DNA of 64,000 bases, taken from the NCBI RefSeq assembly GCF_910592395.1, contig NC_088312.1, positions 23,381,292 to 23,445,291 of the forward strand, read 5' to 3'. A program made the position numbers and the translations under genes. Shown here piece after piece: positions 20,739 to 39,302 of this stretch; position 1 is the stretch's first letter; every line of letters starts with the position of its first letter. Source of the stretch: Lineus longissimus. Lineage: Eukaryota; Nemertea; Pilidiophora; Heteronemertea; Lineidae. The notes under the pieces were generated by a model. The model saw only the letters and a list, made by a program, of their open reading frames with translations. It did no database searches and was not told where the DNA came from.

Positions 20739-23700
20739 CTAACTCCTAAAATAAAGGTCATTTCTCTTGGAGAACTTTGTGCCAAAGTTTGGAGGTGCAC
20801 CGTAGGCGTTTTGTAGACCTTCAGGTGTGGTCTGATTGTGCACATTTGTTTTGATGGGCTCTGGTTTATCTTGGTTGAAATCATCGAGGCACAACAGGAG
20901 GACCTTACCTGGTCTGATGACAGATCCCCTTGCATCATCCCAAACAGCCAGCTGTTCTGGTGTGATAGTGAAGTACCGAGTAACAGAAGGACCACGAGCA
21001 ATGTTCACTCTGTCGAATCCCACCAGTTGGAGCTGCGGCATTTTCAGTTTTTCCGCATTTTCCCAAGCGACGTAAACCTGGACAACCTGCAATAAAAAGT
21101 CAATCACCATGCAAAGTTGATCCTACATGTATAATGTGTTTGGCTGTATACAGACAAAGACTTAACTTCATTTGGATGTGCAATAGCATGTACATAGCAG
21201 GGCATGGTTGAAATTGATCTAGTATCTTGGCCACATGAGACCCAGAGTCCATATCAAGCACTGTACATTAGACTGAATGTGTACCTGGAGACAGGAATTT
21301 ATTAAAGAGTAGGACCTCAGCTAGATGTTAGGTAGAAATGTTGCGAAGGGTAGGTGTATTTCTTATGATGGACGGCCTCTTGACCTTAAAAGGGTATTGT
21401 GACTAATGAAATGGTAGCTGAACTCACCTCGTCGCCATCAAACACCTTGCCATCATTGCGCACCTCCACCTTTACTGTCTGGTTCTGGCCTGGTGCTAGT
21501 CGAAGGTGACTCACAGCTAGCGAGACATAAGTGAACTTGGTATAGGACAGGCCGTAGCCAAATGGAAACAACGGTTCTTCTAGGAAATATCGGTACGTCC
21601 GGTTGACCATGGTATAGTTGGTTATGGACGGCACCTGAAATGTAATAATCAATCAATCATAAAGATTTCTGACTTTCAAAGCCAGCATTAGATGAACTTG
21701 GTGTGGGAAAGCCCATTGCCGAAATGACAGCTTCACTTCAAAGTACTGAAAGATCCAGTTGATTATGGTGTAGTTGGTTATCAGCAGTATCCGAGGACAT
21801 TGATGGTGTGGTGTGTTTCATAGCCAGGAAGATAAAGGTGAACTTGGTGTAGGACAGGATAGGCCAGAGGAAACAAGGGCTCCCCTGGACACAACCGCAC
21901 AGACTTTCATAGTGTAACTGGCCATTGGCAGTACGATGAGGGAAATATGACATTCCTAAATTGGGTGTTTCAGAGACAGATGGAAAGATTGGGAGATGAC
22001 ATCCTCCAGCTAGAGAGGAAGAGGAGGATCTGACCAAATACAGTAACACTAGAAAGCTTACCTGGTCCATCGAGGCATACCAAGTATATGGCAGACGCCC
22101 GGCTGGATTTGTCTCTGCTCTGCTCCCAAGGAAGATTCTCCGCAAGGCCTCACCCGTTGCCTGGGCAGGGAAAAAACACTGGAAGATGGCTGTCACTTTT
22201 GGGTTGCCGACAGCAATGGAGATATGAAGTGGACCAGCACTGAATAGGAGCACAATGACTTTGCCTGGACCTGAAATGTACAAAGTTATATCCTAAGTTT
22301 GTTTTCAAGGCCATGATGTGTTGCACTCCACGAAGTGTCTGGTGTGTGTAGAATGCTCAGGTGCAACGGCATGTATGGTATTTGCTGTCAAATACTGTGT
22401 TTTGAGCAAGGTGAAGAAACATGACCAAGGCCAGGTTGTTGAGGTTCCAAAATATAACTTACTGTTATCAATAGCATATGTTAGAAGATCACTCTGCTTC
22501 CCTGGCAAGTCAAAGTTTTTTCTATCACGATTTTCTGATACAAGAGCAACGCCTAGAAGAGAAAGAAGTTTTAGATCATGAAACAGGCTTCTTCAGTCAA
22601 TCACTGTCCACTATAAAGTGAATGAGAGCTTATCATAAGGCTCTATAAGACATGGTTATATAGTGTGAATGACAACTCTCTTGATGAAGGTTTATTCATT
22701 TTGGCAAAAAGTCTTATTTTCTGAGTGCTTGCTCGGATTGTTCTTGTGATTGACTGCACCTGACAGTGACTAACTGCATCCGATTATCAATAGAGGATGC
22801 GCACTGAGTGGCTCAAGGCCTTGGAACGCTCAGAGGCAGACACGACACCTTACCTGTTCCTAAACACACGATGGTCAAGTCCGTGTCCTGCACAGCTTGC
22901 TGGATATCACGGGCACTGAACGTGCTACACGAGGGAGCCAGACATCCTGCTGCAAACTTGGTCACATTTGCCAATGATTTCAGTCCTTTGTAGGGAGTGA
23001 CGATGAAGCGGGTATCAGGTGTGGGAGAGTAATCACCAAAGAGTTGGAGTGGGTTGTCAGCCATGGGGCCAACAATCTGAAGGAGAAGACAATAAGGTCA
23101 GAAAATGATGCTGAACAGCCAATTTTGCGGGACATCCTATATCATCATTTGAGGTAATGTAATCTGTGGACTGGTCTTTGTTACATATGCACACAGTCTG
23201 AGTTGAGGTGAACCAATTCCATACCTAAAACCCCTTCTACGTTCCAGAGGAGACCATTATGAGGAATTTTGTTGCCTGCAGCGCAATCCAAGACATTATG
23301 TCAATATATACTTACAGCTAAAGTTTTGATCTTCAATCGAAGAGGTAACTGGTTATCATTCTTGAGCATCACAAACGACTTCATTGCAGCTTGGATGGAG
23401 AGTTCCCGGTGAGCCGGACTCTGAATCACAGACAAGGAAATATTCGAATATGGATTCATCTCCGGAGGATCGAACTCACCAAGTCTCATTCGAGTATAAA
23501 ACAGTGGCTTTAATCTGTCATACAAGAGTTCCTTTGTAATTTTCCGTTGTTGCAAAGCCTGGTTTAAATAGCTGTAGACAGGGTGAGTTTGGTTGGCTGA
23601 AAGCTCTAAATTGGTCCCGGCATTGAAACTGGCTGCTGCAGCATTAACAGAATTGTTGAAATATTTGTGTTTCGTGATGCTGAACTCGAGCGCCCCCTCA

Positions 23701-25543
23701 TCACTGACAACATAACCGGTGAATTTCCATTCTTTTCTAAGGATGTCTGTTAGGAGCTGCTTGTGAGCGCATGCTGGAATCCCATTGAGTCTGAAAAATA
23801 TTGCTGGTTAAAGATATAACTGTATAATGTTATCCTTTGAGAGGCTCCAAATAAATAATGGCTGTTTACACTACAGTGATCGGCACCATCTTGACCACCA
23901 TTCTATCTACAAGCAGCAACACTAGAGACAACTACTACCAGGCACAACATACCATATTTACATTCTGATGATGATCCCTCAGTATACAGATTAGAAGTAG
24001 GATTTAAGGAAGCAGGATTTTAGCGCAAATGAGTCAGCTAATTCATGTCAGCTGTTAACTACCATCAGCATCTTCGCAGAGATCAGGACCTGTTTGATAG
24101 AGTTAGACACTAGAGAAGAAGAGAAAGTGGTGTTTGAATGCACCAACCTATTGTAGCTGCACATGATGCTGAGAGTACCAGCTTCCACGCATCTCTTGAA
24201 CTGTGGCAGGAATGTCAACCTCCAATCACGCATTGTCACCTGCAAAAAATCAGATTAGTATGACACAAAATGCTGCAGAAGTTCATCAGGCAGCCATCAT
24301 CGACTAATTGGGAAAAAGCTGTTTATACATGTATCTCACCTTTGCATCAAACGACAACCGAGACACGGGAATGTTCTCTGGGCCGCTGTGAGCATCGAAA
24401 TGTTTGCAGCCGGCATTGGCTTTGATGTATCGTTGATGATCACCTTGCAGACCATGGACGAAGTGCTCAGCAAGAGTGCCACTCATGTATGGGTCTTCAC
24501 CATAGGTTTCCTGAAAGACATTGTTGTGAATATCAGAATTGCCTCTCCAGGCAAGACCAAACTCACAAGAAGACAAAGGCATGGCCACTATTTACTGCAA
24601 ACTTGCACTACACCTTTAAACTCAAGACAGATACGGACTGAGCGAAAGGTCTTGCACACTCACATGTTTTAACACCAGACAGAGTAGTGCAGCTGTCACC
24701 AGTTGGAGAGAAGGTCTTCCTTCCACTAGCATTAAGCAACAGTTGTGTTTGCCTTAGATATTTAATGCATAAGAAATCTTTTATTTTTGTGATGATTGAA
24801 GCTGGAAAATCACCTGGTTTCTTCCCCAAAGAGGGTGCCTCATGATGTTGATGACTGGACTAAAACAGCTCAGGCCAGTGTGGTCGCTGTAGACTTTCCT
24901 CCTCATGAAGTCACTATGCTTGGCTCGCACTTCAAAAGCTGTGGCATTCGCCACTGCAAATATCAAGGCAGGGCTGAAAAAGAACATCATATTCCGGTTG
25001 GTAAAAACATCATACTGGAAGTAAAGGCCTGCTATCTAGTTCATTCTTTCTTGTGAATCTTATTCTAGAGAGTGGAGAGGAAGTCTTCATTTAATTTCCA
25101 ACTTCTCCAACTTAACTTCAGAAGACATATTATTGCCATAACGTCACAACGTCAATTCATTACCCACAAGGTCGGATGACGTGGTGATTTCATGTTATCT
25201 GACATTACTCAACTCATTATTGCCATTACCTAAATGACGCAGCCAATCCAATAGCTTCTGGAAACGAAGTGGCATTCCCCGCCTCCACGTCACCACGGAG
25301 ACACTCTGTATTCCATTGGTACGGATCAATACCTAACCGTGGAATGCCCGGGGCTGGTCCACCACTCTCTCCTGCTCCTCCTTTCGACAGCTGCAGAATT
25401 ACCTCCTCAACTGTCAGACGCGAAACCAAGTCTTCCACCCTGACATCCCAAGGAAGTGATACGTTACGGAATGGAAAATTTCCCTCCACTTCAATGGCAA
25501 TAAAAGTGCAAAAACAGAGTTGAATGAAGGCACCCAAATTCAT
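20739..25543 (-). CDS. Secreted GH3-family beta-xylosidase-like glycosidase
   Basis: A predicted 762-residue retaining glycoside hydrolase of family 3. Ten exons, in gene order: 25543-25230, 24973-24814, 24510-24340, 24239-24148, 23790-23316, 23076-22854, 22552-22463, 22270-22062, 21634-21428 and 21086-20739; phases agree at every junction. The start at 25543 opens a signal peptide (about residues 1-21). The N-terminal barrel contains YQWNTECLRGD, the KHF substrate motif (194-196) and the nucleophile motif GYVVSDEG, with D276 as catalytic aspartate. A C-terminal alpha/beta sandwich and a fibronectin III-like end (FPFGYGLSYTKF onward) follow. Length and order match beta-xylosidase-type GH3 enzymes of plants, fungi and invertebrates. 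The likely substrate is plant or algal xyloside, inferred only. The many introns argue against recent bacterial transfer. Confidence 0.9.
21661..21905 (-). pseudogene. Two decayed copies of GH3 exon 9
   Basis: Between the eighth and ninth exons lie two segments resembling exon 9 (21428-21634). The first, 21661-21790, matches in order the parts encoding SITNYTMVN, the middle and SYTKF, but has stops and frame changes. The second, about 21815-21905, still encodes LSYTKFTFIFLA against LSYTKFTYVSLA in the true exon. Neither keeps a full open exon with proper splice sites, so they look like dead tandem exon duplicates. Confidence 0.65.
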
Positions 25544-32412
<6,869 letters not shown>

Positions 32413-34093
32413 ACTTAATTTACTCACAAAATGGAAAATTGTGACTTCTGTGTATATTGTATTTGTCTCTATAAACCCAGCAGACATTAGCTTGGGTCAA
32501 TATCCACCGGAGCTTTGGAAAGAGCATACACGTGGTCCTCAAAGGTGCAAGAAGATGGACTCTTAGTTCTGCTTGAAGTCATCTTTTAACAATGAAGTTG
32601 AATAGGCCTGGAAACGAGCATTAGACTCCTTGTCTCTTGTTAAAGCATAGACTGTTTTCATTGCAGTACACCATATGTAATGTGATGGGTTTGAATTTAG
32701 GGAACTATGCCACAGCCTGAATGTCTGTACATGTACATGTATATGCTAAACTGGACTTCTTTCAATTGAAACATTATATTGGGATGAAATATACATGGGT
32801 CCTTCCTGGCTTTCTATTTAGATAAAATCAACAATATTGTGGCTGTCTTCTATACAAGTTCCTTTCCTTAACAAGTACAGACAACTCTTGACGCTTTGCT
32901 TGATGCTGGTGATAGTTTTAGCTTCACTTTTTGTGTGAACAAAACAGGTGAACAAAATAGAAAGTATTTATTGCTTTTGTCCTTTTATGTGATGTAGTGT
33001 AGGACCTCAAAATGACCAAGGACTTGGCCATCGGTTTTTGCAGTGTGTGTCAGAGTGAAGGTATACAGTACTGGTCAAACTCTGCCAAAATTGCAGGAAT
33101 GTTCCCAGGTCAAGTCCTTAGGGGTTAAGATGAAGATTATAATTGACAAGGCCGATGTCAGAATGTTCATTGGCTTCATTAGTGCATGGGAAGAAGTCAT
33201 TCAAGAGTGCTTGCATACTTTTGGAAGAATCTACTTGAATACCAATCACTGAAATGCTCTCAAACCATGTAAATGGATGTGGACATAAATGATCCTAATA
33301 AATGAGATGATATTTAGTTGGTGTTGTTCTCGGTACTTTAAGAACCTCCCCCGAGATTGGTTGGATTACGAATGTCAAATACCTGTAAGAAACCTTGGCT
33401 CCTTGCACGCTGTGCCTACACCAGGGCAAGCAAGACTGAGGCCCTCTGGCTGATCTCTTCACTTTACCTCTGATAGAAGAAAGCCATATTGGTACTGTCT
33501 GCACATCTGGTTGTGACACCAATATACTGAGGATGTACATGGAGATGAATGTCCGAGGAATCCATGTCATTGTGTTGATTTCACTGCAATGTGATACGGA
33601 CCCCTTCCTCGGAGGATCTGCCAGTGGTATTGGTCAGGCTGTCTCCATTAACAGCTTGTCTTCAGTGTCCGGGATGGTGCCAAGATGAGGATGCTGGACA
33701 GTCTCGAGACCAGATATTGTTGGTCACATGTCATGTTCGGGCACTGGCCAGACACGTGTTCCACCTGGAACAAAGGGTTAAAGTGGCTCCTGGCATTGTC
33801 CAGAGTAAATGTACCGTGGCTTTGCCCTTCTCACGTGTACGTGTTCCGAGGGTGCACATTTGTTTTTTTGGGCTCTCTCCATTGCCTTTGTCAAAACTGT
33901 CCACATGTATTTGTCAAGTAAGTCAGGCCAGAGCCTTGTTTACACACTGAAGCTCAAGCTCACAACCAGATCAGCACTGGTGTTACATTTGCTATTGCCT
34001 TGTAGATAGCGGTGTTCCTCTCCAATAGATCCATGTAAGAGGATAAAGGCATAAAAACAACACCAAGGTAATTGTATAAAATCAATAACATAC
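32413..34093. other. TFG 3' region and convergent spacer
   Basis: The TFG 3' UTR probably extends to the AATAAA at 33297-33302. From there to the minus-strand poly(A) signal of FAAP100 I see no gene, repeat or RNA. Confidence 0.4.
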
Positions 34094-34099
34094 TTTATT
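34094..34099 (-). terminator. Poly(A) signal for FAAP100
   Basis: TTTATT on the plus strand reads AATAAA on the minus strand, about 220 bp downstream of the FAAP100 stop codon at 34317-34319. Confidence 0.5.
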
Positions 34100-34316
34100 A
34101 TATATCTAGTCCATTGCCTTATAAATATCTTTCAATCATGCAGTACATTGATACTCGAGCAGGAGATAGATAGCTCATCATACATGTACGATAACTTACA
34201 TTCTCGTATTAAAGGAAATTCATTGAACAGCGTGGTCAATTGTCTCAGTATAACTACATTCAACATCAAACATGTAAGGTACTGGCAACAGGATTTCATT
34301 AACTAACTGGTATCAA

Positions 34317-37300
34317 TCATAACATATCCACGTTAATGTCCCTGAGCCTCTGATGAATTCCAACCACATTCTCCAGCAGCTCAGGACTGGGTGTGATGCT
34401 TCTCTTCAGCTGGATGGTTAAACTCTGCAGCTCCTTTCGCAACACCTATACAAAAGATAACAAAGACATTATTGACCTGTTTTGGCAACAGTTTCCCCGA
34501 GCATTTTATAACATTACAAAGAGGATAGGTATTGTACTACATGTACACGTTCTATTAACCGAATCTTATTCAGTAAACCTGCTGTATATTAATTTCCACT
34601 CTTCCTATCAAAACTGGTCATGATAATTTATCACATTGGTTAGTGAATGTTGATTGGGTGATGATAATGTCCTTTGTCTCTGGTTGTGACTTAGAGGATG
34701 TGACTTGGACAGAACTTGTCTCATAGGTGACTTGTCCCTTCGTTGCGACATGCCCCTATTTGTGACTGTCCTGGTACAAGTGTCCATAGGTTGTGACTAT
34801 GTCCTTTGGTTGTGAAGTTATAAAGTGCACAGGTCAGTCAGTACACAGCGAAATTATTCTGCCCACTTATAAGACAATCAGCTGCCAGAGGCCAGATGAC
34901 CAACTCATTATAGTGACTGGAAGGAGTTACCTCATATTCCTGCAGAACATGGTTCATGTGGCGTCTGTTGTAGGCTCCAGGGTTCAGACTTGATTGTGAA
35001 GAATCCTAGAAAACAAGGAAGGACTGATTACAAAGAAATTTTATGTAAAAGAACATGGTATTCCTTTGTACAATGTATGACCTTAACCACACGTGGAAAA
35101 TAGATTATCTGGATTTTATGAACTGGGTTTAGTATTCTAAGCATTGATCATTACTTAGGTGAAGGAAATCAGACAGCTGATTTACTGTGACCTGGCCACA
35201 ACAGGAGATACATGGGCCATATTTAAACCTGTTTATAGTGATACCAGGTTTAGCGCTTTATGACATCATGACCTATGACGACAATGACACACACCCTGAC
35301 CAGCCTGGACCTCAGAGCCTGCTCTATGTCTTGTACTGTGACCATTGTTGGACCCTGCAGCACGACTTTCAATCTGCCTCCCTTGGCTGATTCCACGACG
35401 ATGGAGAAAGAATCTCCCCTTGGTGTGACCAGTCTCACATTCGGCAAGGTATTGGTGTCTAGCTGGAGGAGTTGGTTCAGGAGACAAGCCTCTGGAAAAC
35501 AAGGGTGTCGTCAGTTAATGGTTTAATCATTGAGTAAAAGACTAATGCAGATACATGTACCATCAACGCGACAGTCCTCGTGGTGCAGAAAACCTTGAAG
35601 ATTGAGAAAGAAGAACCCAGGAGACAAGGTCTGATCTTTTAGCCTGCCATTGCAAAGGTACTCAGGCAAAAGCACTCAAGAGTCTTGAATATTTCTTCCT
35701 TGGAATATTTCAATATACCACAGTCAGGCTTCATGCAGGATTTGGACCTCGATCATAGCATAACACAGACAGACCAGCCATTTTACCCGCTGCCTGCACT
35801 GAGCACAACTTCTTCACTTTGAGCAATGAACTGGTATCACAAACCCACTTACCTCGAGAAATACCATCTTGTTCAAAACACTTGTCACACCTCCCTCGTC
35901 CGTCCACCATGAATGAGGAAGTCCAGCCATTTTGGGCCGACGATGCTGCTGACTTTGGTGTCACTCGAGCTTCAGAGGCCTGTATCACAGACATGCTACC
36001 AGACGGAGACACTCCCAACATATTCACTGATGGGTGAATCGCCGACAGAGCCTTCAACCCTTCATGTAATGAGGGTTCGACTCCCAACATATTCACTGAT
36101 GGGTGACTCTCTGACAGGGTCTTCAACTGTTCATGTAATGAGGGTTCGACTCCCAACATATTCACTGATGGGTGACTCTCTGACAGGGTCTTCAACTGTT
36201 CATGTAATGAGGGTTCCACATGCAACAGAATACTCTGTTCACCAGTCCTTTTTCTTGAGCAAAAATCCAGAATATTGAGATCGATTGGAATGAGGGATAC
36301 AGAGACTAAGGGTAAATATCTCCCGACAGTTCTTGCATCACATTTTGGCACAGTAGGTTTCCATAACAAAGATGTCCGGACAGTTAATGACAGATTAGAA
36401 ACACTTTTAGAATTCATTGGAATGTTAATAGAGTGTTTATGACTTGGCTGAAGCTCCGGCAAAATGAACGAGTCGGTTTCACAACTTTTGGCACATGGGA
36501 GCTCATCAACAGAGACCAACGAAACAGCTAATTCCCACCCACTTTCCAGCAGAATATTACTAGAGTTTTCTAAATTCACTTGCAGAGAATAACCACAATA
36601 TAAGCCTTGTGATATATTAAGCACCTTCAAACTCCAATTGATAGTTTGACGAGTAGTCTGATGTTGGGCACAATTCCCACAAGTCAATTTCTCAACGGAG
36701 TTTTCCAACTGAATCGATGTCGCCAAATTCAGCTGAGCCAAAATCTTATCCAATGTCTCACTTTTCTTGCTTTCTTCAAGGAGTTTTCCTGATATTTTGG
36801 TGATCTTGGAAAGGAGTTGTTTCATCTGTTCACCATACACGGCTTGTCTTGGCTGCCCTGTCAATGTTGCCTTGGGATCACCAAGGGAGATTTTGAAGAT
36901 TTTGCCCTTGTTGTTGATGGTGAATAGTGGACCTTTGGCATCTGTAACAGCAACGATGAACGAATCATTTGAGGTTACAATAATGTTTTCACGGTCAGCC
37001 ATGTCGTAGGGCAGAACAATGATTTGTCAAGCCTGACTTAACTGAGTCAACGCTGTCATGGTCACTTGGACTTGCTTTCTTTTGTCTGTCCCTCCAGCAT
37101 GGCAGGTGATGACGTCACATGAAACCACTCTATATGAACAGTGGATGTAAGACAAGGCTTGTAGCTGAATCGTTCGGCACAACTTACTTATTTTGCTGGC
37201 TCTGCCTTGGGAATAAAGTAATGCCTCATCAGCATGAGACTAGGTGGTCCTGTGTTGAAGGTGCTTTATCACACCTAGCCTGCTTTTATGTGAATTTCAA

Positions 37301-39256
37301 GGCAGTCACAGACAGTATACTCACCATCCAAAAGCACATCCGTCATATGTCCAAAGCCCAGTCTGGTTTTCTCACTCTCGACAACAAACTGGTCCCCATC
37401 ACTGTTCTTCAACTTGATCTCCACATGATAGAGGTTCCTCCAGGTTGACAGGACGAGGGAGCTATCAGATACAGCAGTCGCGACCAATGGTCCTGGAAGA
37501 TACTTGTGTAGATAGACCGGCTCTTTAGACGAGGGGCTTCCGTGGATGAGACAGATGTTTCCATCGCCACACGTCAGGACGAGAGTGGTTGCACCAGAAT
37601 CTAAGTGAGATTCCTTCTGTCCAAAGGATAATTCTAATAGATCACGACTTCTTGTGTCAGGTTCCTCAAGCACCATGCCATGAATTCCAACCACAGATTC
37701 TTGACATTGATACAGCATGGAGAAGTCTGATGTACCATTCATTGGTAGAGAATAAACGTGGCCGCTTGGTAGTCCTAAAAGAATCACCGGGAGGTCTAAA
37801 AGGTTATCACCATACCCGAACAACTGGTTGTACAAGATTTGATTCAAATGGAGACAGTCTGATATCACATTCGGATTCTCGTCAAACGGTTTCACAACAG
37901 ACACGACTGGTCTTGTCATTCTGTCACAGCCCCCACCTGCATTGATACTTCGAGAAAGCACTGGGTTTGAATCAACACGTTTTTTCATCTCTGCATCAAA
38001 ATCGCTCAGATTGTATGCAAGAACTGACCAGATGTCTTCACAGAGGCAGACGACTATCAGGTAGCCTCCAGCAGAATGTATGAGTCGGACCCCGGGACAT
38101 TTTAGGACAACGTTCGTAGCACCATAGCAAATTGTCTTCACTGTTTCTTCAAATTCAGTTGAAAGATCATCGGCTAGTAAAGAGCTAAAAATATCATGGT
38201 CAGCAGCAGCAGCCGGTATTTGACTTGAACACCTGAAAACATATTAACAATGACAAGTAAATTACCATAATCAAATTAAAATAGTCTTTTCTCAATGGAT
38301 AAGGGAACATATGGGGAGCAAGTTTGTTTTTTCCCCCCGATTTATTCAGGGATCTCTCGCTGAGCAGAGGCCTCAGTATTTTACCCTCATCGAAAAACAG
38401 TACGAACCAAAAACTAATTTATCTCACCTGAAATAGTCTTTCAACTTGGCATCAGGTATTCTCAGAATATCACCACTCTCTGTTGCAACAAATATTCCTT
38501 CTGGACTAACAGCAGCACTAAAGATTGGTTCAGGAAACTTAAGGATACTCTGGAAGATAGTGCATGGGAGGTCTTTAGATGAGAATTATCAAATTTTAGT
38601 TCTACAGATTATTATACCAGCCTGAGCCTACTAATACTACATGTACTGTAGCCAGCACCGTCATCGACATCATCATATTATCATGACATGACGTCAGAAT
38701 AAGTTTATATACATGATAGCATGATTGAAAAAAAAACATTGAAATAAAAGTGAAAAGTAATCTATGATATCTGTCGTAGTGATAGTGTACCGAACGAACG
38801 ACACGCAACCACTCCAGTCGAGTTAGTTTTTGTCTCGTGAACTTCATCATCATCATCATCATCATCAATAATATCTAAGGCAGTTGCCTGTGGATATGGA
38901 TATTGCCGGTTTGCAAATGCTTTTGAAACGCGAGCCGCGCAGGTGTGGTTGGTCAGTTGGTGTTGAGCTAGTATAGTGTTGAGCTTGTTGTTCTACAGTA
39001 TTTCTACAGAACTTGCCTCGGTTGTATTTTCAGAGGATATCCTCAGTGTGTCATTTGTGTCACTTATTGCTATAAATTTGGGGACATCTTTTTCACTTTG
39101 ATTTGTAAGACTAATTGGTAGTTTATGCAGACGATAAGTAGTTTTATATCGATGTAGTTTTTTACTTGTCAAAAATGCCTCCATGTTTTCATCATTCATT
39201 CGGTCTTTCGTACCTCCAGAACTCGAAAAACACAGGAGACCGTCTTCGTTTCGCAT
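34317..39256 (-). CDS. FAAP100: FAAP100 orthologue (Fanconi anemia core complex subunit)
   Basis: A nuclear protein that, in vertebrates, joins FANCB and FANCL in the Fanconi core ubiquitin-ligase complex. Exons in gene order: 39256-39017 (tentative), 38549-38428, 38232-37325, 36941-35853, 35491-35295, 35005-34931 and 34445-34317, giving 919 residues (human about 881). The best match is LFGYGDNLLDLPVILLGLPS, closely like the same stretch of human FAAP100; beta-propeller-like strands precede it and a helical C-terminus follows. Exon 4 must start at the internal acceptor at 36941, because the upstream frame meets a stop; this keeps phase. Exon 1 would use a GC-AG intron (GAG|GCAAGT). An exact 23-residue triplication lies in exon 4. 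The first exon is the least certain part. Confidence 0.85.
36011..36217 (-). repeat. 69-bp coding repeat, three units, within FAAP100
   Basis: Three in-frame 69-bp units encode EPSLHEQLKTLSESHPSV-type segments ending in NMLG. Units two and three (in plus coordinates) are nearly identical and the first has diverged. This looks like recent in-frame expansion of a disordered linker. Confidence 0.9.
38845..38867. repeat. (CAT)n microsatellite
   Basis: About seven CAT/ATC trinucleotides in FAAP100 intron 1. Confidence 0.85.
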
Positions 39257-39302
39257 CGCTTGAATGTTCCATATTTTATACACACTCAGCGGGAAATACA
39301 AA
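39257..39302. promoter_or_regulatory. Bidirectional FAAP100/HDAC8 promoter core
   Basis: The tentative FAAP100 ATG (39256, minus) and the HDAC8 ATG (39303, plus) are separated by only 46 bp. The interval includes TATAAAAT on the minus strand (about 39274-39281). The two 5' UTRs must overlap or be extremely short. Confidence 0.45.

Noticed and set aside
36942-37002. An ATG at 37002 as the start of a separate 423-residue protein
   Set aside because: Splicing at 36941 joins the downstream part to the FAAP100 exon ending at 37325 in phase; a TGA lies upstream in that frame.
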